A DNA stretch of 64,000 bases, from positions 5,006,001 through 5,070,000 of the forward strand of contig WPIO01000003.1 in the NCBI GenBank assembly GCA_009760855.2, given 5' to 3'. Shown here piece after piece: positions 47,801 to 58,304 of the stretch. Numbering within the stretch: position 1 is the stretch's first letter; each line of letters starts with the position of its first letter. A program made the position numbers and the translations under genes. This DNA comes from Cristatella mucedo. Taxonomy: Eukaryota > Bryozoa > Phylactolaemata > Cristatellidae. The notes beneath the pieces were generated by a model. That model had not been told where the DNA came from. It saw nothing but the letters and a program-made list of their open reading frames with translations, and did not search any database.

Positions 47801-49058
47801 CTGCAACGACCGATAGCTCGGCACTTGGCACGGCTGCACCCACCCAGCAAAACTGATGGCCATGGGCAGTAGAGGGAGGGGTCTTGCAGGCGACAGCAAG
47901 CACCTACAGTCTGCCAGGGTGCAATTCAACCGGAAGAGCCCCAGGAATCGCTGCCACTGCATGAGAAGAGCAGCTCGAACGGTGGCCAGTTCGAAGCTGG
48001 TCAGGGTTCTCCATGCTGCAAAGCAGGTCAACCTCAGAACTTCCATCTTCGAATCGGTGTAGAGTCAATGAAAGCTAGGCTGCCTGACCGAGCAAAGTCA
48101 CACTTGCTTCTGCATGGAAGTTCTCTTATGTAGCAGCGCAGGGCAGCACTTGCCACGCTTGTAACCAACGACGGTCATGAGTGGCATGCGACCTATATGG
48201 CTTGTTTAAGAGTGAACGACTTGCCGGGTAGCACATGAGTAAGAACCGAATGCAGGAAACGAATTGTTTCACCCAAACTCTGCCTCAAGCTCTTTGCACT
48301 TTCTGCAGTTGGCAAGCCGGCTCGGTTTCCATTGCTGAGCCTGAGCTGCAGGTGAGCGATCGCTGCCCAGAGCACTGGTCTGTCGGCGGCGCACTCTGGC
48401 ATCGGGCGGCGCGCCGAGTGCCAAAGGTCCAGCCGGCTGCATCCAACAGCACTGCCGCCATGTAGAGCCCAGCATGGCATGGCTTAGCCTCGGCATTCCA
48501 ACGGCCGGCCATGCAGTGATGACCAGCGAAGCAGGGCTCATTGAGAGCAAAAGCCGACCAGCTCATCATCGTAGCACGATGGACACCGAGATGGAAGCAA
48601 GAGGCAGGGTGCGGCGCTATCGCACAGCTCACCAGGTATTACTGGAGGATAACCTTGCTTGCCGTACCCCAGCTCAGACGGTATGTTCAGCTTGCGCTTC
48701 TCCCTGCAAGCAGGCAGAAAAATGCACACTTGCATGCATTCCTCTTAGTGGTGCCACTCGTGCAGAGTGAAAGGCATGCTGCCCCTGCCAGCCAGCGGCA
48801 GTAGCAGCAGCAAAGCAAGAATGCTCTTTGATGGCGATCGACTCACCCGACGCACATGCCCTTTATTCCCTGCTCCCAACCTGCGATCACCCGCTTCTCG
48901 CCAAGGGTGAACGTAATAGGCTCCCTGCCATCGGCGAGAGACGAGTCGAATATGACGCCCGACGTGAGCGAGCCCTGTGAGACGACAGTGAGGCGATTAC
49001 ACGATGGATTCAAAAGAGATCTACAACTGCAAAGTAGCCGTGCATGAGCAGCGCATTG

Positions 49059-49120
<62 letters not shown>

Positions 49121-49949
49121 CCGGGAGCACTACAGACAGAGAAATACAGAGGCAGGTACCAACTAAGAGGAAAGGAGAGGTTGACAGAAAGATCTCTCTA
49201 AGGAAATGGGCGAGGCGAGGGTGGGTGTAGAGTAGAAGCAGAGAAGGAATGAAGACAGAAACATGCTTGGAATAAGAGGAACTGAAGAAGAGCTGAAACC
49301 TGTAAGTATGGGCCATCAGGGTATTACCCAGCAGTGGTACACATTGACAGGTGTGCACATAGACAGGTGATGCTTATTTGAAGCTGGTAAACCTTACGTG
49401 AGTGCAGACTACATGCCGAGTACCCATGTGCATCAGCAAGCTTAAAATGTCATGGAAAGAAAGTAAAACTTGGAATTTAGCTACAATGAAGCATTACATA
49501 TTCGGGTTCACTTGACAGAAGAATGTGAGCTGTGCAAGTTAACCTAAACGATTTCACAACTTCCGTGTGCTGCAAAACGGTTCTGAGCCGCATTGTAGCC
49601 AGTTCTGGGTAAGGCATAGCACACTGACAGATTGCTCTGAGCCACAGCATACTGGTGCAAATGACCACATATACTATGGGCTTATATCCTCAGCTTTTTC
49701 CTGTGAGAACAGATAGGTCAGACGCATAGCACGCTTCATCTTAATTTGAAGTATCAGAATATCCATCTACCAAACTTCTCAATTAACACTTGCGCTGGCC
49801 AACTAAAGCCGACCAAAGTTGTAATGCAATCGGTTCGCTATAGATTACAAAACAAGACCCGTGTTGAGATCAATATGCCAGCATACCGTGTAATGTACAG
49901 AAACAGCATCTCCATCTTCAGCTTTCTCGACACATATTTCAGGTACAAA
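47568..49949 (-). CDS. ER-type FKBP prolyl isomerase with membrane anchor (4 exons, 5' exon not found)
   Basis: Four minus-strand exons, 49949-49887, 48974-48847, 48703-48633 and 47800-47568, join in phase to 164 residues plus stop. The FKBP domain is complete from the GD-x-V-x-VHYTG strand. It has GVIFDSS, VIAGWEQGIKGMC, EKRKLNIPSELGYG and GGATLIFETEL, which include the Tyr, Phe, Asp, Val-Ile, Trp and Tyr positions of the active site. The Cys before GD and the Cys of GMC fit the disulphide pair of ER FKBPs (FKBP2, FKBP11, FKBP14). A hydrophobic segment (RFWSVPAIILVILYSVY) and a Ser/Lys-rich tail ending KSAKSK follow, an arrangement known from FKBP11. The role expected is proline isomerisation during folding of secretory proteins. 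The exon with signal peptide should lie further right but was not found. Confidence 0.9.
48633..48703 (-). CDS. FKBP exon with the SELGYG loop
   Basis: 71 bases: EKRKLNIPSELGYGKQGYPP then VIP and a split Gly. The acceptor is TTGCAG and the donor GTGAGC. It is the hallmark hairpin of FKBP domains. Confidence 0.93.
48847..48974 (-). CDS. FKBP central exon
   Basis: 128 bases, phase 0 in and phase 2 out: GSLTSGVIFDSSLADGREP, ITFTLGEKRVIAGWEQG, IKGMCV. The acceptor is TCACAG and the donor GTGAGT. Confidence 0.93.
49064..49115. repeat. (GA)n microsatellite
   Basis: About 50 bp of GA, lying in the intron just upstream (minus strand) of the central FKBP exon. It forms a CT tract in the transcript, about 90 bases before the acceptor at 48975. 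Confidence 0.93.
49116..49886. other. FKBP intron 1
   Basis: Intronic; nothing further recognised. Open frames on the minus strand across the GA tract are artefacts. Confidence 0.5.
49887..49949 (-). CDS. FKBP exon with the HYT strand
   Basis: 63 bases, phase 0 at both ends: FVPEICVEKAEDGDAVSVHY then T. The acceptor is TTTCAG and the donor GTATGC. It is too short to appear as an open frame of note, but it joins to GSLTSG in the next exon to restore the VHYTG motif. The Cys here is typical of ER FKBPs. Confidence 0.88.
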
Positions 49950-50484
49950 CTGAAAAAAGAAGGGCACACACTTATAACAAAGTAACAGGCCGTGCTGAGT
50001 TAATATAAATTTGGTACCATAGTGGTGCTAGACCATTCGATATGAGGCTGAGCATCTAAGCACTAAAGGCTTAAGATGCTCATGCTAATCCTCTCCAATA
50101 CATTTCGCAAAATTATTTCTTCTAAGCAAGCTTTAAAGCTGGCTACCAAAAGAAAGTATCATCCCCATACCCAGACGAAAATCGCTACTTCAGACACCAG
50201 CAGGGGCAACCCAAATTCTATGGTAGAAATGCATTTGGGGAGGGGGGGGGCAAACTGAATGGCGATTGCACATCAAGCAAGAATATTTGGCAGCAGTTCA
50301 GCTGATAGCCAGCGACCGCTGAACCGGCTTTGGGTGGTGCATCCCCACAGCATTCGGAAGTAAGAAGCTACATGCTAAGCTTCACATTAACAAGGCTGGT
50401 TGGTGACTCCTGGTGGACAGTTTTCTCTATGACATTCAAAGACCAAGCGACTTCCATGCAGTAGTCAAGAGACTTCATACCAGC
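49950..50484. other. FKBP upstream intron or flank, unassigned
   Basis: The signal-peptide exon is expected on the minus strand from here rightward. No ATG-plus-hydrophobic segment with an in-phase donor was found. Confidence 0.4.
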
Positions 50485-50755
50485 GAATAGAAAGTTAGAA
50501 GCAGCACTGAGTCAAGAGGAGGGGCAGCCGAGGAAGCAAGTATCTTGGAAGTAGCAGCTCGAGAGGGCTGGAAAATATGTGTCACAGTCGGCAGCAGAAG
50601 AGAAGATGTCGTTGCCATGGAATAGTGGAAGTGTGTTCCACAGTCTAGGTCCGAAAGAGCAAAAGCTTCTGCAGCCAATAGCCTTCAAACGTCGGAAGGG
50701 AACGAGCGAACGCACAAAAAAGGCTAATACCTGCTGGTTAGTAGGTCCCGGTTAT
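50485..50755 (-). mobile_element. Second LINE family, 3' RT end, minus orientation
   Basis: The minus strand reads VPFRRLKAIGCRSFCSFGP then RLWNTLPLFHG, the standard end of a LINE RT frame. It is collinear with the copies at 18545 and 19038. Confidence 0.75.
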
Positions 50756-51637
50756 AACCACTCAATCAAACAATGTTCATGCTCACTGGTAGTGGATCAC
50801 CGAAGTTTAGCTTAAAGTGTCAGGGAAAGCTGCAGCTGCTTCTTACCAGTAAAAAGAGGAGAATGAACCTAGTATTAACAATGCAAGGAATTTTATTAGA
50901 ACGGGGTAAATTTCGTTGATGCAGGCTCACATGTACCAACGGTGATCGAATTGAAAGGCGAATGATTGCTCAGTGTACAAGTAGCTGCTCTCGGAACTGG
51001 CTAACGGCCGTAAGGAATAAATAGATTGAAAGATCACCGAGGTAGAACTAGACTCCGATAAATCATGATGATGTGTATGATACGACTAGAATACACATCG
51101 GCGGTAATGCAGCATATTTCACCAGCAGACTGATCAGTGACTACTGCATTCATTAAACCAGGGCACACTTAAGAGCACCTCCCGATTACAAAAACGCTGA
51201 AAACTTGAAACGCTGGTGCACTTGGCAGGCTATAGCGTAATCTCTTACCGACTAGAGATATCCTGCAACAACAAGCATAAGAGCACGCACAAAGACCAAC
51301 AATTGTGTATGTAGGCAGCAAGCACCAGGAAAGCAAGGACATTCTAACAATACCAGAGAAGGCAGTGGACTACGAAGTCAACAAGCTGAAAGCACAATCT
51401 CTTAGCACTGAGCGAACCTGCGAAACAACACCAAGTTCTATCTTCGCCTTTGATAAGAGGACCAGACTGCAGAAAATTAAAATGCAATACGATCGATCCA
51501 TTCACGCCCCTAGGTCTAGCGTGCACGTGGTTCCTCACAGCGAGTAAAGTTCTGCAAGTGCACAATAGTCAACCTTCACCTAACTACGGCCGATATATGC
51601 TGCCACACCGCGACCCTCCACATATAACTTGAAAATA
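50756..51637. other. Unassigned sequence
   Basis: The 80-codon plus-strand open frame at 51305-51547 has no recognisable domain. No repeat was identified. Confidence 0.4.
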
Positions 51638-51712
51638 TATTTGTATAGCGCGCACAAGAATTTAATCTCTATTCAGGCGCTTCGCATAAGCCACGGAGTT
51701 CCAGGTTTCTGT
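51638..51712 (-). mobile_element. SINE family I, 3' end, minus orientation
   Basis: 'tttgtatagcgcgcacaaga' and 'atctctattcaggcgcttcg' complement the SINE tail. The head is missing. Confidence 0.7.
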
Positions 51713-51929
51713 TAGATTTCCATTGGTCTGTCTGGCATAAGTGAAAATTGCGTCACACCATGAAAGCCTTGGCCGTCGAACGAGAACTGCTAGGCGGGCA
51801 AACACCTGCGTCCTGGAGCAGTGAGCCAGAGAAGAGTGCCAGTGTGGCGAGTGAGCGGGAGCTTAAGAGCGAGCCAGGAAGCTCTGGGACCAGCGGCGGT
51901 CAGTCGGCCTCTGGAATTGGTATTCATTT

Positions 51930-52039
51930 TGTTTGTTTTTCAAGCACGATTTTACTTACCATTCAATTGCATTTCCCTTTACAGAAAATGTAAGGCGCCT
52001 AGAAAGAGATTAAGTTCACTGAGGGCACTTTATCAAGTA

Positions 52040-52082
<43 letters not shown>
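51930..52082 (+). mobile_element. LINE 3' end fragment with ATT tail
   Basis: It has 'caagcacgattttacttacc', 'ccctttacagaaaatgtaag', 'gcgcctagaaagagattaag' and an ATT tract at 52039-52082. Confidence 0.9.
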
Positions 52083-52577
52083 GGTCTGTTATCCGCAAGA
52101 ATGGCTGATTGATGTTGGCTGGCCTGTCAACATCGGCCGTAACTCTGTCCAATAGGAGTCATCTGGAACCTTTTCGGCATTGTCCTCGGATGCCGCCGAC
52201 GCTGCCGCCGCCCCACCCGATATCGTCACAGACGGCTACCGCCCGTCCAAACCTCAGTGGTTGCTGCACCAGGCGTCGCACGTCGACCGCTGCCACAGCC
52301 GACGCCGCCCTGGCCGTAGCACCTCCGTCGGTCATGCTATTGATTCGCCACTTGTGCTGAGTTGATTTAATTTCAATAGAGCGTGAACTTCATCTGGTGA
52401 ACTCTGTGAATATAAGCTAGTCTTCCCTTAACGGACTCGCGGAAAATTGGTTGCAAGACATTTTCCTGACTCCCCCGGGTTTTCCCCCGGCGATTCCACC
52501 CCTGGTGAACCCTAAGACATTCCCTCCTCCGGACATCCCCTGGGGTAGGACATTTCCACCTATGTTGATGGATGTAA

Positions 52578-52727
52578 GCCGAGCTGGTTTGGTCTAGCGG
52601 TTAAGGTGCACGCCCTGACTAAAGTCTGACTGAGGTCGTGGGCTTGAGTCCCGAGGCAGATGTGAAGCACCTGGATAGAGATTAAGTTCTCTTAGAGTGC
52701 TATATAAATGAATTATTATTATTATTT
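52578..52727 (+). mobile_element. SINE family I, left arm of the inverted repeat
   Basis: A complete copy from 'gccgagctggtttggtctag' to the ATT tail, pointing toward the centre of the palindrome. Confidence 0.92.
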
Positions 52728-52900
52728 TTATGTACAAGAATTTTTGAGAAAGAATAAGAATAAGAATATATAAAAATATATAAGAATACATATATATATA
52801 CTAATAACTATATATACTAAGAATATATATAAATATATATATTCTTATATATTTATATATATTCTTATTCTTATTCCTTATTATATATTCTGATACATAA

Positions 52901-53051
52901 ATAATAATAATAATAATTCATTTATATAGCGCCCTAAGAGAACTGAATCTCTATCCAGGCGCTTCACATCTGCCTCGGGGCTCAAGCTCACGACCTCAAT
53001 CAGACTTTAGTCAGGGCGTGCACCTTAACCACTAGACCAAACCAGCTCGGC
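52901..53051 (-). mobile_element. SINE family I, right arm of the inverted repeat
   Basis: A complete copy in reverse, from the complemented ATT tail to 'gaccaaaccagctcggc'. It is almost identical to its partner at 52578-52727, tail to tail with it. Confidence 0.92.
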
Positions 53052-53364
53052 TTACATCCATCAACATAGGTCGAAATGTCCTACCCCGGGGGATGTCCGG
53101 AGGAGGGAAATGTCTTAGGGTTCACCAGAGGTGGAATCGCCGGGGGGGGAGGGAAACCCGGGGGAGTCAGGAAAATGTCTTACAACCAATTTTCCGCGAG
53201 TCCGTTAAGGGACGACTAGCTTATATTCACTGAGTTAACCAGAAAGCAGCAGTTCGGGCTGTCTTATTTTTCAATGAATACTATTTCGTTGAGCTGGATG
53301 TACTATTTCCGGTTTAAATAGGTCTTACATGATAATTTTATTGACAGAGTTCCAGTTATCTGAT

Positions 53365-53490
53365 GGTTGTAGGACATTTCACAGCTGGATGTTCCTCCCC
53401 CCCCCCCGACATTCCCCCCCTGGACCCTAGGACATTCCCCCCCCCGACATTTCCCTCGGGGTCGGACACTTCCCTCCTATGTTGCTGGAT
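53365..53490. repeat. C-rich repeat with GACATTCCCCC words
   Basis: Several units of the form gacattccccc with long C runs, ending 'ctatgttgctggatat'. It resembles the C-rich part of the inverted repeat's left arm (52465-52575) and, reversed, 57414-57480. Confidence 0.8.
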
Positions 53491-53501
53491 ATATAACTAA
53501 G

Positions 53502-53502
53502 A

Positions 53503-53596
<94 letters not shown>
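53502..53596. repeat. (TA)n microsatellite
   Basis: About 90 bp of alternating TA with rare C. Confidence 0.95.
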
Positions 53597-53598
<2 letters not shown>

Positions 53599-53991
53599 GA
53601 TTACATCAACTAAATTCTCTATTGAGATAAAATCAACTCAGTATAACTAGAGGAATGGATGGATTGGAAGCATAGTTTTTAATGGAGCGAGTGGCGGTTG
53701 TGGTGGCTCCGGCGGCTGCGGCAGCAGCGAGCTATGCAGTTTGGTCACGCGGACGTTAGGTCCTGCTCGATGCCGCTAGGCACGTGTTCGTACCCATCAA
53801 AGCTAGCGCTCACTACGGCATGCCTCGCGTTCCTGCAAATGAGTGCTAAGCCTCAGAGGTTTACTGAGTACAACTCGACCTCAAAAGATGTAGTTACGCC
53901 CTAATACACACGAATTAAAGCGTGAAATACGAGCAACGGTATATTTAGGTGGCGGAGGCGAAGCCCGCCCGAAACTCTAAAACCTAAACAC

Positions 53992-56900
53992 TAGGGCTGT
54001 ACCGGATTTGATTTTTTCAAATTCGGCCGGAGCCGGATTTGCCGGATTTTTGATGACAAATACGGCCGGAGCCGGAGCCGGATTTGTTCATCGGACAAAT
54101 TTTTACCATTTGTACTACCAAGTTTTTACTTGAGGATATACTACAATAAATATTTAATTAAAAAAATATTATTAATAATAAGTAGCATCATTGTCTTTTG
54201 CTGTTTGTTTATTTTTGTGTAATAGGTGTTGCTGTGGGAGACCTCAGTGATAATCGTATAGCAGTGACATTTCATTAAAAAATTGAGTAAACATTTTTTA
54301 CATCATAATATTGGTAATAACACAAAAAAAATGAAAAGAGACTAAAGTTCAAAATTCAAAAATACAAAAATAAGTACTGTAATTTTATATATTTTTCATA
54401 CATTTGTTTCTTAAATTTATTTCATCAGTTTTGAATTATATTTGAGAAATATCAGTCGAGCTGCATTCTCTGGCAGAAGTGAACTTCGATGATCACTGAG
54501 GACTTCCCCAGCAACACTGAACAAACGTTCTGAAGGTACACTTGTTGGTGGAGCACCCAAATAAACGCGAGCTACTGTTGCCAGAGCTGGCAGTCGTTCC
54601 CTGTTCTGTCTCCACCACTGTAGTGGATCAGCCTCTCTGTTTATTAATGGCTCTGCCAAGTATTTGTTCAGCTGACTGTCAATGTCTGGTTGTTGCTCAC
54701 TGCCTGTGGTACCAGCAGTAGATTGAACAATGTCATCAAAACATTCCCAAAGTACTGATGATTGAGAAGAATTATCCAGCCGGGCTTGCTTGGCTGGAAT
54801 TTCTTCATTTGTGTCAACCTGCCGCTCAGACTGATTTTTTTTTGGCTTCCATCTTGCACAGTTTCTATCTGCCCTGTCAATTCATTGAATGCAAGCAGAA
54901 CCCTTGCTTTTGTAGCTGTCAGTGTAGCTTCTGATGAGAAGAATTTTGTTTTGAATCGTGGATCAATCATTGTCGCCACTGTATACAGGGCTTCCTGCTC
55001 GATACTGTCAAAGCGTTCATTCAATGAGTTGATTAGGGTTGACCTCATAGTCTTTACACCTGCATCTGTGCAGTCCTTCTTCAACAGGTTCCGCAGAGCT
55101 GTTACAATAGGAATAACTAGTGATATACGTGCTGATTCACGGCTAACTTCTCTTGTTGCCTCTTCAAACGGAGCAAGCACGGACACAGCATTTTCAGCCA
55201 CGGACCACTGATGTGCAGTTGGGCAGGAAGTGCCAACGACTTCTGAACAGTAGAGGGTTAATGCACGACGCTGTTCACATAGACGACGCAGCATGTAAAA
55301 CGTTGAGTTCCATCTTGTGCTCACGTCTTGTAACAGCTGGTGGTCTGGCAAACCCAGTTCAGCCTGCAACTCCTTGAACCGACCACTCGCAGATGAAGAA
55401 TGTTTAAAATGACCAACTAATTTCTTTCCGATACTTATTATGTCTGATACTCCCCGCTGACTGAGCAATCCGTCATGCACACATAACTGCATGGTATGTG
55501 CAAAGCACCCGAAGCTTTTTATGTTGGCATCACGAAAACATTTTTTGATATGTTCGCCGCATTGTCTCGAAGTACGACATGACAGCGTCCAAAGCTAATG
55601 TTCCATTTGTCAAGCATCTGCTGAAAGGCAGTCATCAGTCCAGCAGCAGTGTGATGACCAGCAAATGGCATGCAATCCAACACAAAACTCATGTTTTCAA
55701 ACTCCTCTGTCAGCCAATGGGCAGTTAAGCCCATGAATGATTGCACAGTATTGTCTGCTGTCCATGTATCAGTGGTAAAGGACAGAAACGGAGTAGTTGC
55801 TGGATCGAGTATTACCAACAGCTGGGTGCAAACTTCATCATTAATTTCAGGAATGACTCTCTCTGCAAAATATTTTCGTGATGGAACAGTGTAACGCCTC
55901 TCTAAAACTCCCATGAGTTCAACAAAGCCTGCCTTCTCAACAATCTGAACCGGTTGCATATCCGTTATTATCATCTTAGCAATGGCACGGTGAATTCTCA
56001 CTGATGAGCTGTTATTGATATCCCATACTTTCATGCATGCAACTTGTTCGGGAATCGTTTTCTGGATCATGACTTTGCCTATTGCACCAGGTGTAACATT
56101 CGGCAGTGCTGCAGTTTCAGCCTTCTTCTTTGCATTAGCAATTTTGGTTTGCATTTCGTTGTATTCTTTATAATGTTTTGAGCGAAGATGTGTCAGCATG
56201 GCCGAAGTTGAAAATTTTTTGGGCTCATCTGGTTTACCACGTGACAAGATGCTTGGACACAGCAAACACTGGGATTTTGAGCTGTCACCGTCCTTTTCTC
56301 TGAAGTATTCCCAAACTGGACTGTTTTTCATTTTGTCTGTCATCTAGTTAAAAATAAAACACAATTAAAAGACTTTTGGATTTATTTATAAGGCCGCCCT
56401 TTACGCGTATAGCCAGCAATTTATGCGCACTGCACGCACACACACGCATTCTCCACGGCAGTCACACTGACCTGGTCCTATGTACAGAATTCAAATACGT
56501 GAATGCAGCCCCGTTTTAGGTTACGTACTTCAGCGGGGCGCGATTAACTGCCAAAAGCTGTCGCGGCACACCAGACCAACCAAAATGTGTTCAGTGACTT
56601 CTGTAGTGACGCGGTCTGGCGCTAGCAACACTGCGCACTACGCAAAACTCAAAAAAAAAAAAAAAAGCGCAAAAGATATACAGTGCTAGTGGTGTTGTTA
56701 CCTGCACGGATTTGCAAGTTGTCTCGCCTTGGCTGCAGAGTGACTGCTATTGCAATGAAGGTATACCGTGAAGAAGTTCCGCACGCTTCCGCCAAGTGCG
56801 GCTTCGTGAGACCAAATGCACTGCGAACGAATCTATGGTGCGGCCTGACCGACGACGGGCTGCCGCTCGCAGCGTTCCGCTCTGACGTCTGAGAATCTAA

Positions 56901-57205
56901 CCGCGCTCGGAAACGTTCCGCCGCGAGCCGAGGTCAAAACCATGTCGTTACGACCTGACGTCGGAGTGCTCAATCAGCGTCTGAACGCCCTCTCGGCCTC
57001 CCCACCCTCTCCCGACGCAGAGCGCAGGGACGTCGGGCCAGCTCCTTCCTCTTATAAATGGAACGAGTAATATATTCAACCAAAATTCGAAAAATCCGGC
57101 CAAATCCGGCCAAGTTTTGGCCGGAGCCGGAGCCGGAGCCGGATTTGTAAATTGGCCGGAATTCGGCCGGAGCCGGAGCCGGAGCCGAATTCCGGTACAG
57201 CCCTA
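53992..57205 (-). mobile_element. hAT DNA transposon, nearly intact
   Basis: The ends read tagggctgtaccgga and, inverted, tccggtacagcccta. An 8-bp duplication CTAAACAC flanks them exactly (53984-53991 and 57206-57213), the hallmark of hAT. Inside each end is a field of GCCGGA-type repeats. A single transposase frame, broken twice, occupies 54417-56343 on the minus strand. The 5' side (56400-57060) is relatively GC-rich and should hold its promoter. The clean duplication and few defects suggest a recent insertion. Confidence 0.97.
54417..56343 (-). pseudogene. hAT transposase with two frameshifts
   Basis: Three open pieces read in order on the minus strand. 56343-55519 has a BED-type zinc finger (VWEYFREKDGDSSKSQCLLC... 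then HLRSKH) and the start of the RNase H-like fold (SFTTDTWTADN, the usual D motif). 55492-54668 has LLQDVSTRWNSTFYMLRRL and the middle of the fold. 54659-54417 has the C-terminal dimerisation block (VARVYLGAPPTSVPSERLFS, SDHRSSLLPENAARLIFLK). Frame changes fall at a run of six A (minus strand, 55541-55546) and one of nine A (54835-54843). Read through, the length of about 640 residues is normal for hAT. No other stop was noticed. The element could be inactive, or these could be sequence errors in homopolymers. Confidence 0.93.
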
Positions 57206-57415
57206 CTAAACACTAAACCCATAAACCTAAACTCTAAACCCTAAAACCCTAAATGCTAAAACCTAAACCCTAGAAAACCATGAAACCCCCAAACCCTAAA
57301 TTATAAACCCTAGAAATCGTAAACCGTAAAAGCCTAAACACTAAATTCTAAAAACCTTAAACCTTAAAACTCTAAACAATACATCCTTAAAACCTAAACT
57401 CTAAACCATATACCA
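57206..57415. repeat. Degenerate CCCTAAA-like array
   Basis: More than 20 loosely spaced units such as cctaaac, ccctaaa and ctctaaac, with 6-9 bp spacing. It continues on the other side of the hAT element (53972-53991), so the transposon inserted into the array. It resembles telomere-type repeat but is too degenerate to be a working telomere. Confidence 0.8.
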
Positions 57416-58300
57416 GAGGCAAATGTCCCACCCCTGGGGGGGGGAATGTCGGGCGTCGAGGGGGGAAATGTCCGTAACCCCCATCTGACAACTACCAAAA
57501 TTTAGGATTGCATAAATAATATAACTGTAATAATATAATATTGTACCCAGGCTGGGTTCGGCTGGCTGGGACCGGACGGCTATAGTGAGGGTTAGGTCAC
57601 CGGCTAGGCTGGGGTCGGACCTATGGCACGGCGGATGTATGCGGTGACGTGGGGTCAACGGGGCTCTTGGGTACGAAAAGTTGGCCTAGTCGGTCGTGGT
57701 GTTGGAGGCTCCCGGTCTCGCCGAGTTATGCACCTGGATTCGTGCAGGCGTGCTCCGGCGATGCTGCCACGCACGCAAGGGAACGAGTACCCAAGGCCCG
57801 AGCGGAGCTGGATAGCTCGCTCGTTGTTGACTTGTTTATACCGCGTCCCCCGTGTAGCGTGTTCGTGACCCCCCCCCTGCGTGTTGGCGTCTTTCGGTGG
57901 AAGCTTACGACTGTGGTAGTTGTCGACTCGGACTAGCCAGCAGTTACTCAGCCAGCCGGGTTTTGGACGGCGTACGCTCGTACTGTTGGATTCGGAGTCG
58001 GTACAACGACAGGACTGCAGAAGCCGACTGACCCCAACTAACACGTTTGTTCGCGCTTGCTGCGTCGTCTTGCGCCCCCGTAGTGTACTGTGTATAGGAC
58101 CCTCCCTGTAGACTTGTTTAGTTCCCCCGTTGTTGTTGGCGCATGCGTTATAAAGATGTTTAACCTGACGGCCGCTAGTCCTACCCTAGCTCGGCGGCAT
58201 TGGCGAGCGGCAGCGTGGCCGGAGTATGGCGGGTTTGGCGGGAATTAGCCCCTGACCCCTAGAACCCGGTTACAATATAATATAACTAGCGTATCTTAGC
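57416..58300. other. GC-rich, CpG-containing block, unassigned
   Basis: It begins with G-runs (57428-57465) resembling the C-rich repeat at 53365. It is then CpG-bearing to about 58250. Overlapping open frames on both strands are a composition effect. It might be a 5' UTR or promoter of a retroelement or of an unseen gene; no evidence decides. Confidence 0.4.
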
Positions 58301-58304
58301 TTAT

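Larger units (their letters stand above)
52394..53242. repeat. Large inverted repeat, arms about 345 bp
   Basis: Left arm 52394-52738 and right arm 52893-53242 are near-perfect reverse complements. Each holds the word 'gtgaatataagctagtc', 'cggactcgcggaaaattgg', C-rich text of 'gacatttcc' type, and a whole family I SINE. The centre (52739-52892) is AT-rich and itself partly palindromic. As a single strand nearly all of it could fold into one hairpin. Confidence 0.92.

Noticed and set aside
48193-48804. Several overlapping open frames in FKBP introns
   Set aside because: They are a GC-rich intron effect; only the parts with FKBP motifs and matching splice phases were kept.
51246-51310. Leucine-rich minus-strand stretch as the FKBP signal-peptide exon
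   Set aside because: It is hydrophobic and has a GTAAG donor, but the donor phase does not match the phase-0 start of the next exon.
51305-51547. 80-codon open frame near the FKBP 5' side
   Set aside because: It is on the opposite strand to the FKBP gene and has no motif or splice signal support.
54762-55211. 149-codon plus-strand open frame
   Set aside because: It is the antisense shadow of the hAT transposase.
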